Source: Circinella umbellata (lineage: Eukaryota > Mucoromycota > Mucoromycetes > Mucorales > Lichtheimiaceae). Taken from it: DNA of 64,000 nucleotides. Made by a program: the position numbers and the translations under genes. The notes beneath the pieces are model-generated. The model ran no database searches and was not told where the DNA came from. It saw only the letters and a list, made by a program, of their open reading frames with translations. Of this stretch, positions 24,189 through 36,338 are shown in pieces. The first letter of the stretch is position 1. Every line of letters starts with the position of its first letter. The stretch covers positions 186,001 through 250,000 of the forward strand of contig JAIWNF010000048.1 of the NCBI GenBank assembly GCA_025093555.1, written 5' to 3'.

Positions 24189-24636
24189 ACAGGGAAAAGA
24201 GGGGAGATGGTGAATGTACAGTAAACAGACAAATAGAATCAATAGTTTTAATGAAAAAATTGTTTTAATAGGTATGTCTGGTACCGTAAAGCTCGCTAAG
24301 CCTGAAAAGAAGGCTGCTGAAAAGAAGACCACTGCTAAGAAGGCTGCCCCTAAGAAGGCTGCCACCAAGAAGACCACTGCTAAGAAGGCTGCTCCTAAGA
24401 AGGCTGCTGCCACTACCACTAAGAAGGCTGCTCCTAAGAAGGCTGCTGCTACTACTACCAAGAAGGCTCCTGCCAAGAAGGCCGCAGCCACCAAGAAGTC
24501 CACAACTGAAAAGGCTGGTGTAAAGGCTCCTAAGAAGGCCGCAGCCACCAAGAAGGCTCCTGCAAAGAAGGCTGCTCCTAAGAAGGCCGCTGCACCCAAG
24601 AAGGCCGCTTCTAAAGCAAAGGCAACAAAGGCATAA
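23427..24636 (+). CDS. Linker histone H1
   Basis: Four exons (23427-23489, 23623-23641, 23811-23972, 24272-24636) give 202 aa. A short basic N-terminus (MAPAKKATTTTAASKKPDHP) leads into the winged-helix globular domain: YENMIKAAILALKERKGSSR, AIKKYILANYKL, and FDTQINAAIKRGVAKESFIL ending PKGMSGTVKLAK. The C-terminal tail is built of repeated A/K/P units such as KKAAPKKAA and KKTTAKKAA that bind linker DNA. It compacts chromatin in the nucleus. Exon 2 is only 19 nt but is required for the conserved YENMIKAAI join. Codon use in the tail (AAG, GCT, GCC) is strongly biased, as expected for a highly expressed gene. Introns 2 and 3 contain TA and GA microsatellites. The conserved globular fold makes the call secure. 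Confidence 0.96.
23653..23682. repeat. (TA)n microsatellite in H1 intron 2
   Basis: Fifteen uninterrupted TA units inside the second intron of histone H1. Confidence 0.9.
24141..24187. repeat. (GA)n microsatellite in H1 intron 3
   Basis: An uninterrupted run of about 23 GA units inside the third intron of histone H1, on the coding strand. It is purine-only, the reverse of the pyrimidine-rich intron ends seen elsewhere here. Confidence 0.95.
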
Positions 24637-25562
24637 GTAAATTATGTTCCTTGTTCCTTTCTTTTTTTTTTCCTTTTCCCCTCTTTTCATCTTTGCACAA
24701 CAAACAAACATATATCACATATCGCACGACATTTCGCACAATTAACTTAGCAACTATCAACAATAACATCATCTCTTTCTTCTCTTCTCTCTCTCTCTCT
24801 TTCTAACCGTCTCTGTTTTTTTTCTGTATTTACTTTTTTTTTTTTTCCTCTGGACAAAAAAAAAAAATTGGGACTTTACCTCGCAAAACATATTTTTTAT
24901 TCCTTTTTTTTTACACTCAGTAGTCCTTTTCTTTTAATTGTCGACGTGGGCTTCTCCCCATTTTTTTTTATCTCCCTTGTACAGTCATGAGAATCATGCT
25001 TTTTTTTAGCTTTTTTTACATACATAAAATTTTCTTTTTTTTTTTCATAATATCAAAAAAATTCGTTTTTTTTTTTTTCGCGTCAAAAAATTCGTAAAGA
25101 AAAAAAAAAAAAAAATTTAATGCCGCAGAAACGCGGGAGATTTCCCGCAAAATTATCTTCGCGCAATTTTTTTTTTTTTCTTTTTTTGTTGATAACCCTT
25201 CCGGAACGCGAAATTTTTTTTGTGCTTCGCGCACGGTCAAAAGTAAAAAAAAAAAGTGTTCAAAAAAAAGAAAAAAAAAAAAAAAAAAGTGGCGCGGATT
25301 TTCATGATAATTAATGAAGAAACTTAAAAAAAAATCAGGACTGGGTAACCTAAGAGAAATTTGATGCTATGATATAAATATCTTGGAAACCCCCTTTGTC
25401 ACACTCACTGTGCCTTGTTATTCAGCAAATACATTATCCAAAATTGAATAAAAAAAACCACTATTGTGCATGAAAATGCTACTTTTTTGTCAAAGAATAT
25501 TTTTCATTTATGTACAATGGATGTGCTTTTTTATGATGATGGATACGCTGCTACAGATTGTT
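24637..25562. other. Convergent 3' spacer, H1 / ribose-5-phosphate isomerase
   Basis: Pyrimidine-rich 3' flank of H1, then long T- and A-runs mixed with CG-containing stretches (25080-25300, for example cgcgggagatttcccgc, a near palindrome). No coding signal is seen. Confidence 0.5.
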
Positions 25563-26747
25563 TTACTTTTTAAGAGTGCTAACAGTACCATCAGCTTCAC
25601 CGAAATAAGCAATTTCAGCCATGTTACAGAATAAACCAACTTCATAAACACCAGTCAATAACTTGATCTCTTTTAAAAGAGAAGTAGGATCTTCAATAGC
25701 ACCGAAATGAGCATCAATAACAAAATTTCCATTATCAGTGACCACTGGACCTGCCTTGTTCACAGCCTATCAAAAAGAGAATAAGTTTTAGATTCCCCGC
25801 TTTCATATAGATTATTACCACTCCCCCTCTTTCTCCTAAATGTTTAAACTTACCATACGAAGAGTAGATTTTTGTGGTTTCAAAGAAAGTTTAGTTTCAA
25901 GAGACTTCATAACACCCTTATAAGCCATAGGTACAACTTCAATTGGTACACCCTTTGTCCACTATAAAATAAAATAATACATTCCCATGAGTTATTGTCA
26001 TTATCCTTACTCTTATCCTTACTCAATCCCCCTCCACTTCCTCTCCCCCAACATTTTTCCGATCATCCAACCGAGCGAATAAAAAAAAACTTCTATTGTA
26101 CCTCAATTCCGAGTTTGGTTGACTTCTTGCGGTAGTCTAAAATAATAAAACTTGGTTTCAGTATCACATGCATTGATCAAGGGTATTATTGAAAAAAAAA
26201 ATACCGGTTTTTTTTCTTTTCGTATTATTTTTTCACTTTTTCATTTACCAGCAATTATCACAAACTTTTTTGCAGCTTCAGCGACAACCTTTTCTTGGAA
26301 CTGACAAGCACCACCTCCCTTAATAGCATTAAGTTGTTCATCTACTTCATCAGCACCATCAATAGTAACATCAATTTCAGGAAATCTAAAATATATCTGT
26401 TAGTTTTCTAATACTAAAAAAAGAAAGAAAAAATCGTTCTTTCGTGCGTGTGTGTGTAAGGGGAAAAGATGGATACATTACTGGTCAACAGAACCCAAGG
26501 TAAGACCACCTTCAATAATCAACAGTTTGCTTTGGAAACTAGTAGGAACATAAACGATATTCTTCAATTCAGGGCGTTGCAAAATACGTTCTACGGCGTA
26601 GACAACAGTAGATCCAGATCCAATACCAACGACTTTATGTTCAGGAGTAATATAATCATTTACAGCTTGATAAGCTGCTAATTTTTTGCCTGTTTCAACT
26701 GCACTTGCCATGGTTGTGAGAGAACGACGAATAAGATGACGGTACAT
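25563..26747 (-). CDS. RKI1: Ribose-5-phosphate isomerase A
   Basis: Five exons (26482-26747, 26249-26385, 26102-26136, 25854-25961, 25563-25766) give 249 aa. It interconverts ribose-5-phosphate and ribulose-5-phosphate in the non-oxidative pentose phosphate pathway in the cytosol. Family motifs are [18 protein letters not shown] (phosphate loop), [20 protein letters not shown] (catalytic region), [29 protein letters not shown] and [13 protein letters not shown]. Two in-frame ATGs exist: 26747 adds [12 protein letters not shown], and 26711 (context ACAACCATGG) starts [10 protein letters not shown] and gives 237 aa, close to the usual start. The basic 12-residue extension could be a weak targeting signal or just leader. 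Two of the internal exons are short (35 and 108 nt), but the motifs run cleanly across every junction. Confidence 0.95.
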
Positions 26748-27118
26748 TTGCAGGTTGAACTCTCATTATCCACTACTTAAACCCAAAAAAAAAAAAAAAG
26801 TTGGGTGACTGTTTATATCGGAGATGCATTACTAAATAAATGCAAAGAAAGGCTTCATTCATGTTCTGTGCATTCGAAACACATGACGTCAAATTATACA
26901 GATTATATTAACTTGATCCCTTTTGATGATCGATAACAAATTATTATTTAGATATGTACCACAATAGTATCATGTTTTCCCATTTAAGTTATTTGAAACA
27001 CCAAAAAAAAAAAAAGGGAAGAGACTAAAACAAGGGATAAAAAAATTACAAAGAAAGTTGTGTATGTGTGAGAAAAGGTAAAATATTTAAAATTAGATAT
27101 TACGAAAACTATTATTAT
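26748..27118. other. Spacer upstream of ribose-5-phosphate isomerase
   Basis: A+T-rich; should contain the isomerase promoter and the 3' UTR of the upstream transcription-factor gene. It includes cacatgacgtcaaa, a CRE-like TGACGTCA core at 26883-26890. No coding signal is seen. Confidence 0.45.
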
Positions 27119-29571
27119 TTAACGTCTTTGAACAAAAGGTCTCTGATGAGATGGGATGCGAGAATTAATGCTAGGAATACGATGGTGTGTTGCTACAGGA
27201 TTAAGCGAAGATGAAGAAGATGGATGAGAAGTTGCACTTCTTACTGCGGCTACCATGGCAGATGAAGGTGATTGATATGGGAACCAGTCCCCCATGATTG
27301 AATTTGCCTGGGCTGATAATAATCGACTTGATGTGGTTTTTCGTAAATACATTTCACGTGGATGATTCCATTCCAGATGGCCTTTGCTATTCCTTCGTCT
27401 TTGTCGATCATCTTCTTCAGTAGAACCAAATAAACAATCCTCGGGTCGAGGTAATTTTACGCGTGGAGTTTTAATAGATCGTGAATTTCTTGAAGTATCA
27501 TCGTGTTCTTTCGCCATCGAAGTATGAGAAGATATAATAGGAGTTATAGGAAGAGAAGAAGAAGAAAATGAAGAAGTAATTGATGAATTTAGAACTTGTG
27601 AAGTGGAAGTAGTCGAAGGGCTAGCAGAAGACCTCATTGATGACTCGTCGTGGTGATGATGGTCAGATGGAGAAGAACTTACAGGTTGGTCCTGCATAAT
27701 AATGCTATTATCTATGCCTCGATTATTTAGTATATTACAGGAAGGGCTTGTAGGTGGATAAAATGGAGAAGGGGTTTGTTGTGATGGTATCATATATTCC
27801 AATCGAGTACTACTATCACTACTTGTAATTGTCGATGCTGTTGTAGTTGTAGTAGGTGTAGTGCTGACAGTTGTGGTTGTATCAAACTAGAAAGATATTT
27901 TAGATTAGTTTTTTTTTTTTTTTCTTCATTTGAATATAAAATCTATATAAATATAGCTATGCTTACCAATGCCGCAACAGCTGGAGAAACAGATGTGTGT
28001 TCTAATAAAGATGTGATTGGGCTTGGTGCTGTCGTAGTAGTAGAATTCAAAGTGGGGGTTGTTGTAGTTGTATTAAAAATCGAAGGGTAAGGACGGTAAC
28101 CAATTGCAGGTGTAGGAGTTGATGGAACTGTAGGTGGTGATTCAATGATAATTGTCTGGTGTTGTTGGTGTTGGATAGGTGATGTTGTTGAGGAAGAGAA
28201 AGATGATGCTGTAACAGTTGTAGTAATTGGAGGAAAAGGAGGTAGTGGTTGATGTAAAATAGAAGTATGTGATGACGGTGTTCCTTCCAATGTTGCAAGA
28301 CAAACAATATACAAATGTTCTAACGAAGATGATACAAAAAGGTCGGAGCCCAGCCCGCCGCCAAGGTAGAACCGAGAATCAAGTATAAGCTGCGATCCAT
28401 TAGAAGTTTTAAAACCGAGTGGTTCTTTAAGAGTCAATGACCCATTAGCAATATTTAATAGCATGTTAGGTGATGTAGATGAAAAGCATTCAGACGTTGT
28501 ACGTTGAGTTGGTGGTAACATACGTTTTTCATGACGATTTACATTATCCAACAAACATCGATGTATCCGTGCCAAGCGGTCAGCATGTTCTGGTAAAATA
28601 AAGTCGTACAATGAACGGTGTGCAAATTCGTGTGGATATATGCCGAGCATGTCTAATGACTCATCTGACACTCGTGCGCAACAGACATCCATTGATAAAA
28701 AAACCTGCGTTATGATGAAAGTGTATGTATATGAGTGATTGCTATGTAGAAAATCAAAATGATCAAAAAGAAAAATAGTAGTTTAAAATATAAGCTTTTT
28801 TCCCTCCTTACTGTGATCATGGATTTTTCGACAGGGTCTTTATCACTCTGATTACCTGGAGGACGTGTCATGGAAAATGAAGACCGAACAAGTCCAGGAA
28901 CCAACAAACCATTTGATATTGATTTAGTTGCCCCTGCTATTGATGTTGACGACGTGGATGACAACGGTGATGAATATATCGAATCATCCAAGGACGATGA
29001 TGAGATATTTTGTCGATCTCGTCGTCTGGGTCTTCCGCGTTTTTTATGCTGCACGTCGAAACAAGTATCTTCTCTTCCTGATTGAACACATCTTTTACAA
29101 GGCCTTGCGACTTTATAAAAAGAACAAATAAAAGACGAATGAGTAACACTATTTTTTTTTATGCTTTATACCTTTTTTCTTTTCCTATCTTACCATCACA
29201 AGCCAAGTGTGCTTTCTGACAGTTAACCTATACAAAAAAAACTACACTGTCAATATAAAAAAATATTCCTTCAAATATGGTGAAGTTGGACTCTTTTAAA
29301 TGGAATAGTGAAGAAATAAGAATTTGTTGCTGATAAAATGTATATTTCTCTTTTCCAATTCTCCCATATATAGTGACAACGCACTCAAATTGCTTACACA
29401 TGCTGCAGGAACATGGGATTTGGATGGTCGTTTCTTTGGTATAATTGAGGTTGATGAGGATGGTCCAATATTATTAATGATGCTGTTATTTGTTTCCCGT
29501 GTTATTACAAGTGACGGTGATGTTGGTGATGGTAATGAAAAAGGTCGACTCGTAACATGCACTGCTTCCAT
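27119..29571 (-). CDS. Zn2Cys6 transcription factor with PAS-like domain
   Basis: Five exons (29398-29571, 29194-29227, 28812-29110, 27967-28704, 27119-27886) give 670 aa. The binuclear zinc cluster spans three exons: SHVPAAC / VNCQKAHLACD / VARPCKRCV, with cysteines at 58, 61, 68, 74, 77 and 86. A basic HKKRGRPRRRDRQ patch follows, as in many fungal regulators. After a serine-rich linker, residues about 170-310 (SDESLDMLGIYPHEFAHRSL, then YDFILPEHADRLARIHRCLL) read as a PAS fold. The remainder is T/S/P/H-rich and probably includes activation sequence. It is a nuclear DNA-binding regulator. The Zn2Cys6 plus PAS layout resembles fungal AcuK/Ert1-type carbon regulators, but the targets here are unknown. 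The 34-nt second exon is essential to complete the zinc ligands. Confidence 0.92.
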
Positions 29572-32500
29572 CCTTTAGTGCTCAAAACGTTGGGCCAAGA
29601 AAGGGAGAAAAGAAAATGAAAGGAAAAAAAAAAAAGAAAAGAAGTCAGAAGAATTAAAAAATAAATTATGTGTTTTTGGGGGGAAGGTGAAGAAGAGGGG
29701 GTGTTAAAATGTGGAGGTTGTTTTTAAGGCTGCCTCAGATCATTACACTCGTACCCACAATACCGAAAATAAACAAAAGTACACACAAACAAAAGTCAAT
29801 AACAACAGCAGCAAACACTTGGTTTCCAATGGTGATTCGGGCTATTTTACGGAATTTAGGGTATTTTCCTGATTTGCTTACATCTTCTCACACACAAAAC
29901 TTTTTTATATAAACATCAACTCCGATTCTACTGAATGAAGAAGGCCGCGGCCCCTCATCATTTATTATTTGTTATACAAATACTATAAATCTACCAGTGA
30001 TCACAAAACTCGAAACTTAGTTTTTTTTTTTTTTTCTCCTTATGACTTAACGTCCTTTAAAATGATTTCTTTGAATATGGAATAAATATATATGTATGTT
30101 TGATCTAGTAAGGTTTTTATTAGATAAATGTATATCATCAAATGTAGCTAATTCACGTATTCGAGAAGAAAGCTTATGATATTCTGTTAATAATATCATG
30201 GAAACCTATTCGTCACCAACGTACACATGGTAATTATCTTTTGACTTGAGGCTGTCACATTTTATGAGTCCGTCCATTCATAGCTGAAGAAAGTTAACAA
30301 CCAACCAAATGAATTGGAACCATAATTTTAACGGAAATATTAGCAAAGGTTTGGGACTTTTGTACCAACATCATACCCGGTAAACCCGGTGCTCCGTCCA
30401 AAAAAAAATTAATAAATGTGTATGACTTGAGATCGACATGTGGTAGAAGACAGAGTTTACTATTATCATTATTATTGAAAGGACTGATTGTCAGCAGACC
30501 GGAATTAATATACTTACTTATATTGGATGATATAAGCAAAAAAGAGTTAATACATGTAACAAAAGTTTTGGTTGACGATTCTTTTTTTTTTTTTTTCATA
30601 TTTCTGATGTGAAACATGACATTGCAAAAGCAATATATTAAAAAAAATGATTCTCATATGAGATTATAGTTTCATATGTGTATTAATGATATTATAACCT
30701 TGGACGGGTCATCATCATGTAATATTCAATGCTACATACACCAAATAGTGATATATTATTATTACTTATCAATTTCATTTATCAGCATAATAATAATAGT
30801 CAATAAATGGTAGACAAATAATAATAATGCATTCCCCGATTGGATTCAGTTGGTAAGATTTACATGTCAATATTCCGTATTTAGTAATCCAATGCAAGAT
30901 CCGAAGAAACCAGCAACGCATTGATTATGTACTCTTCTCTGACAAACAATCAGTAGCGATAAAATTTATATGTAAATCGACGCCACGTGAAAATTATTGT
31001 AAAAGATGCAAGAGATTATCTTCTTGAGGTACAATTATTAGTACGTATTATCATTATAAAGAAAAAAAGATCATTTTTTCAAAGTCATCTTGGATGGGAA
31101 AAAAAGTGAAACTTTCACGTTGTTTAACAAATTAAATTCTTATTTATTGTAAATATAAAATTTTATATCGTCCAAATAATAACGCGGATGGGCCTCTCTT
31201 TTATTTCTGCTATGGTACTGTCCTCTATACATATATAAACATGTATATATGTTTTACGTAATCCACTCAACATATCTATTTTCATTCATTATACATATAC
31301 CGTCCCAGCTTTATCTTCTTTCTTGCTCCTCTTTTAAAACAAGTATGTTGTCAATTATATTTAAGTAGTTTAGAGAGATTAACAGAAACAACAATGTTAC
31401 TCTTGAAAGGGTATCTAGATACGTCTCAAGTTGCTATTATTGAATCTAGTAAAATTTCATGCAAATGATAGTACCTAGAGTACCAGTATTTCTGTTTTTG
31501 ACATATTTTCAAACGAGATTAAGAAATATATGTACACACGATTTATTAGATATTTTTGTTCAACGTAATTATCAGCATATATATTTGGTAATATATATTT
31601 CTACTTTTATTTTCTTTATCTGAATCTCAATCATTTCATTAATAAATTATAAAACATTATTAACCTGGTTTTCTTGTATAAATAGTAGTATATAATAAGG
31701 TTGAACTTTATGAACGACGAATTAAAAAAGACGATTTAAATGCAACCGTTGTCCGGAATTTTTTCCTTTTATGTGCTTTGCACAAGGTTTCACTATATTG
31801 ATATTTTATATTTACACATCTTCTGATTTGATGTTTTTCCTCCCTCGTTGCTTGGCGACGATCCATAAACAACGAATGTGAAACAGCTTTTTTAGTACAC
31901 TGTATTACCAAGCAATCTAAATGCTATTTTTATACTAGCTACCTTTTCGATCTACCCCTTCCTTTTTATATCCAAAAACATTATATTTGTAAAGAAAAAA
32001 ATGAAAGAGTAAGTGAGCGCTAAACCTACCATCTACGCAGAAAAGTCCAGTAATATAATCATAGTCGGGCACCAATTGCAAAGTTATATATATGTGGCAG
32101 AGATAAATGACATTGTTACATTACTATTTGGATTTTCAAATAATGAGTTTTTTGACACGTTGTACATTTGACATCTATCAAGACCCCAAACATTAGTTGA
32201 GATGTACACATATATCAATAACTAGTACCATTGCTGTCAGTCTCATTTTATTACAGATTAGAGATGAAAACATTACAACGTGCTTTTACAAGAAAAGTAT
32301 TTTGATACATAAACATAGGTAATTGTTATCGTACGTACAAAGATAAAGAGCAAATTCCTATATATACATCAATTCCATTGTCACATAAAGATAACTAGAA
32401 TATGCAGAGGAGCAAAAGTAATAAGTTTGCTAACTTCTTGGACGCACGTGTTGAAATGGGGATATGGTTGATGCCAGAGCATAACGTTATCACATGAGAA

Positions 32501-34263
32501 TTACTAAATATTTGCAAAAGAAATGATTTGTATGCCGGCAAAAAAACCATAAGGAGAATTTGCAAAACATATTTATTATTCATTTTAAAAGTACAAATAA
32601 TGAACTAACCAAATAAATAAAAATCTTTAATGAGATTCGAGTATTTTTTTAAATGTATGTGCTACATAGTGAAAGAGAAAAAAACAGACGCTACCGCACA
32701 AATTTATTTGTGTGGATACCATGGCTTCTAAATGATAGCAACGGGGTACGTAGTCAATTTGGTGACAAGAAAAATAAAACTTGGACGACAGAATTCGCTG
32801 TCATGATATTATAGTTATATTAAGAGATAACAATAAATTAAAATTTATGTTTACGTATTTGAGAGGAAGATCAATCAACTATGGGTATCTGTTCGCAATA
32901 AATGAGATTACTTCTATAAGAGCAAAAATAAATCGTATGATAGTATTTTAGCAAGAAATAACTTGTTTATCGCTATCAAAATAAAGTACAGGTTGTGTGA
33001 TATATGTAAAAGATTTGTCACTTACGAGTGTTGATAAAAATATAATGTAAAAATGACCAAGGATTTATTTATTGACATAAACCACAACTTCAATAGTTTC
33101 TTGGTAAATTGTCTTGTTTCACTCAGGATACGCTTTACAATCTAGAATTATTTATTCTGTGTATCTCAAATAAAAAGCAATCATTTATTCTTTAATATGC
33201 GCAAGTAAATGTGATCTTGCATAAAATACGTATGATGATAAAAAATGTCCTTTTTTTTAATTATTATTGTATATTAAAGAAAGATTGGATATTAGATTAT
33301 ATTTTATGAGATTTTTTTAATAATTACTGTTTAAGATATGATACTACTATCATAGCTATTTACAAATAATTACACAATCAAGAATAGATTCACAAAAGAT
33401 ATAATAATATGTATTATGTCATATGTATAAAAGACTGGATGTAATGTAGAAAGCTATAATTCTCTTTACGATTGTTAGTGATGGTTAGCATAAAAATCCT
33501 TGACCAACTTCAATAGTTATTGGCTACTACTAAATAAAGCTTGAATAGTTCCTAACCATAAGACATTGATGTTGTGGTCCTATCGCACCATCAATTGAGC
33601 TTTTTTTCCTTTATTACATAAATTTCTAAAAAGTCAGTTGTTTAGTATTATTTTTACGTTATAATAATTGTATGTGATATTCTTATACGTCAATGAATAA
33701 TAGCAATATACATACTGTATCCACGTTCAACTCTACCCGACTAGTTTTCTTATGAGCAATTGAACTACTGCATATTTGTATTATAGTTTTTTTATGTATC
33801 TACATCAGATATACAAGAGTGTTTTAGCTCATTGGAAGAGTGGCTTATTTAGTATATTGATTTTTTAATAAAAAGATAGTCTTGTAGCTTTTAAATAAGT
33901 ATATGATTAACCAGTGATATAAAATTACTTGATCTATAATTTATGCCTGGATATAGCCTGAATTAAAGAGTGGTCAAGTTTAGAAGTCCGTTCAGTGGAG
34001 ATTTTTTTCCCCCAGACATTGTGAGATATAGCTCGGAAACTGAAATAGGGATATAACAATAGCAACTAAAGATATATTGCGTTTATTATTTATAATCAAG
34101 AGAAAGGTTTATAGTTTTTGAGAGTATTACAGTGAAGTTTACTGTTGTTTTTCTCAGAAGAAAAAAAAATCCAAGACAAAATTTTATTTTTTTTATTTTA
34201 TTTTTGGGAAATATTATGAATGATTGATAGCTTTTACGAATTTTTTTATGCTCTGTTTGCTTA
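29572..34263. other. Long gene-poor A+T-rich region
   Basis: About 4.7 kb with no gene I can support. It contains a perfect GGCCGCGGCC palindrome at 29943-29952, a minus-strand frame at 30294-30617 with a briefly protein-like end (LDGAPGLPGMMLVQKSQTFA) but a lysine-run start and no splice support, and a tRNA A-box-like string near 33823. It leads into the repeat- and pseudogene-rich stretch beyond. Confidence 0.5.
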
Positions 34264-35985
34264 TCAATGAATAACAAACGTTCGTTCGAGCAAAATACAA
34301 TCAGAAAAGAAATATTCTGGTTTAAATATTCTGCATGTTCCAATGGCTTTAAAATGATCATCTTGCTTCTTAATGACAGGATAATATCGCCTTCTGAAGT
34401 GAGAGTAATAATTTGAACTAAAATCGATTCCAGACAATATTATGCAGTCGTCAGAGTCATCGTCGATATCCTCTGTTAAGTCGAATTCTATACTACATGC
34501 TATTTCAACAACTTCGGACCAGCGTAAATTTTTCTTTGTAATGGGCATGAATTTTGATAATTTTCGAAGTTCGTTTGAGATCGAAAGTAAATCGTCTTCA
34601 TTAATATCATAATAGCTAGGATGCAAACGTACATTTTTGGAGCAGCTTTGTCCTGGTAGTTGGGTTGTAATCCAGAGTTCTGGATCTCTATTTCGTCCAT
34701 CGCTTGGATATGGTGGCAAATCTTCATGTTTTACCATTAATTCTTCTTTATGGCTTGTTTTATCCCTGCTAATACCAGTAGATGTCACTCTCATTATCCT
34801 TCCAGCGACATCGTAGTTTTTAAATGATGTTATTGTTTCGCCCCATTCAAACAAACGATGTTCTCCTGCAACTCCGGTCCATGATGGTAATTTGTTGTAT
34901 AAGTGCTGAAATGTGTTTCTGCTTCCATCAATTGCTTTGTCGTTGCTATCATAGTTATTATTATCAATGTTTTGAAGTAGAGCTCCTTCGTCTTTACATT
35001 GCTTCAGTGTCCCGAAAAACAAGATGGTGATATCTCTTTTTGCTAAAAGTTCATAGAATCGAATCATTAATTCTTTTAAAGATTGATTGTAGTCGATGGG
35101 TAGTTTTTCCATAACATCTGGAAAAAGGTTGGCGAGAGCAAACACTCGATCATGTCCGTTGGTGCTTATTCGTTTATGTGCATAAAATAACATAGTGTTT
35201 ACATTCCAGTGTTCGAACCGCTGTTTCATTTGTGAAATATATTTTATCCCTGGTACTACTTGATCCGAATAGACATGAATATTACGGCCAACGTAAATCA
35301 ATTGGTGCGACTTAATGGCTTCCATCAAAGTCCATAATCGTTTCGACCATTGAGCGGTTGATATTTCATCCAAAGCATCCAAGAAACTACAATACAAATC
35401 AGCGGCATTATCTTGTTCACTCAGCCTTCTTCTTTCCTTGGTAGATTTAATTTTAATACTAAATTCAGGAACAAATGCTATAGTGTAGTATGCGCTGCTG
35501 TATATTTGGTGAATATGTCGTAGCTCGCGATGTTTTTCTTCAAAATCATTCTGTTTGATACATAGTTGGTCATACCAAATATACTTAATATTGAAACTCT
35601 GACATATTTGCTGAATAATAGTTTCAAATCGAACAAATTCTTCTGAGTCTCCTTTCCGAATGAGTTTGTGTTTTCCTTGATCCTTGCGTTTACTTTCACC
35701 TGTAAGAGGATCCAAGAATATGTCCCCCGACTGGTTCCACGAATATGATAATGCACAATAACCTTCATTTACTTGCGAACCTGGAACTACTTTCATATCA
35801 AACGTTCGAATAAGTTTGCTGGGCATGAATCTAGGTTTAGGTAGTGCTGTAGTAATTCTTCCTGGTGGGACTGCAAATTGACTAACTCGAATGGGATCAT
35901 ATGGATCTTTAGCCCACTGTGTAGTGTCGTAGGTAATATACATTTTCTTTTTTTGGGCTACAAAATAGTGTCTATGTAACATCAT
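34264..35985 (-). CDS. HET-domain (heterokaryon incompatibility-like) protein
   Basis: A single uninterrupted frame of 573 aa. The three classic HET blocks are in order: GYCALSYSWNQ at about 75-85, KYIWYDQLCIKQND at 134-147 followed by IYSSAYYTIAFVPEF at 161-175, and WSKRLWTLMEAI at 213-224. HET domains have a TIR-like fold and in filamentous ascomycetes trigger programmed cell death on non-self fusion. The remaining 350 residues (for example DRVFALANLFPDVMEKLPID, a motif common after HET domains) show no other domain I recognise. Starts at 35985 or 35943 (MYITYDTTQW) are both possible; the second has a better context. It lacks introns, unlike almost every neighbour, and lies alone in a transposon- and relic-rich stretch, which fits a fast-evolving accessory gene. 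Function in allorecognition is inference. Confidence 0.88.
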   Translation of the reverse strand: MMLHRHYFVAQKKKMYITYDTTQWAKDPYDPIRVSQFAVPPGRITTALPKPRFMPSKLIRTFDMKVVPGSQVNEGYCALSYSWNQSGDIFLDPLTGESKRKDQGKHKLIRKGDSEEFVRFETIIQQICQSFNIKYIWYDQLCIKQNDFEEKHRELRHIHQIYSSAYYTIAFVPEFSIKIKSTKERRRLSEQDNAADLYCSFLDALDEISTAQWSKRLWTLMEAIKSHQLIYVGRNIHVYSDQVVPGIKYISQMKQRFEHWNVNTMLFYAHKRISTNGHDRVFALANLFPDVMEKLPIDYNQSLKELMIRFYELLAKRDITILFFGTLKQCKDEGALLQNIDNNNYDSNDKAIDGSRNTFQHLYNKLPSWTGVAGEHRLFEWGETITSFKNYDVAGRIMRVTSTGISRDKTSHKEELMVKHEDLPPYPSDGRNRDPELWITTQLPGQSCSKNVRLHPSYYDINEDDLLSISNELRKLSKFMPITKKNLRWSEVVEIACSIEFDLTEDIDDDSDDCIILSGIDFSSNYYSHFRRRYYPVIKKQDDHFKAIGTCRIFKPEYFFSDCILLERTFVIH

Positions 35986-36338
35986 AAAATAAATAATTAA
36001 TTGTCGAGCAAATTATATATGAAAAGTAAGTGCAAAGGTGCAAAAACCATACCACAGCAACAATATTATTATTTGTGTACTTGGGTAACTCTTTGGCCAC
36101 TTATTTATAAAAAATATTGAAGTGTCAGGTGATACACGAATTTTTGCCTAAAAAGAAAAAAAAAGATAGTAGTATAGTTGGTTTCACTACAAATAGCTGA
36201 TGAGAATAACAAAGTAGTTTATTGCACACTGGATATATGTATATTTTACATTTTTTCCCCACCCTTACTTGTAGTGTAATCCTCGAAGCCTGCTTGATTA
36301 TACATCTATGTGTAACGTCAATGACCCAAGAAAACGAC

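Noticed and set aside
24126..24711. Long Ala/Gly/Leu-rich antisense frames over the H1 tail
   Set aside because: Reverse complement of the repetitive AAG/GCT codons of the histone tail.
30294..30617. Minus-strand 107-codon frame
   Set aside because: It starts with a lysine run translated from a T-tract and has no domain; only the last 35 residues look protein-like.
33815..33900. tRNA-like string with an A-box match (TAGCTCATTGG)
   Set aside because: No matching B box (GGTTCGANTCC) and no acceptor stem or cloverleaf could be drawn. At most it is a tRNA fragment or a chance match.
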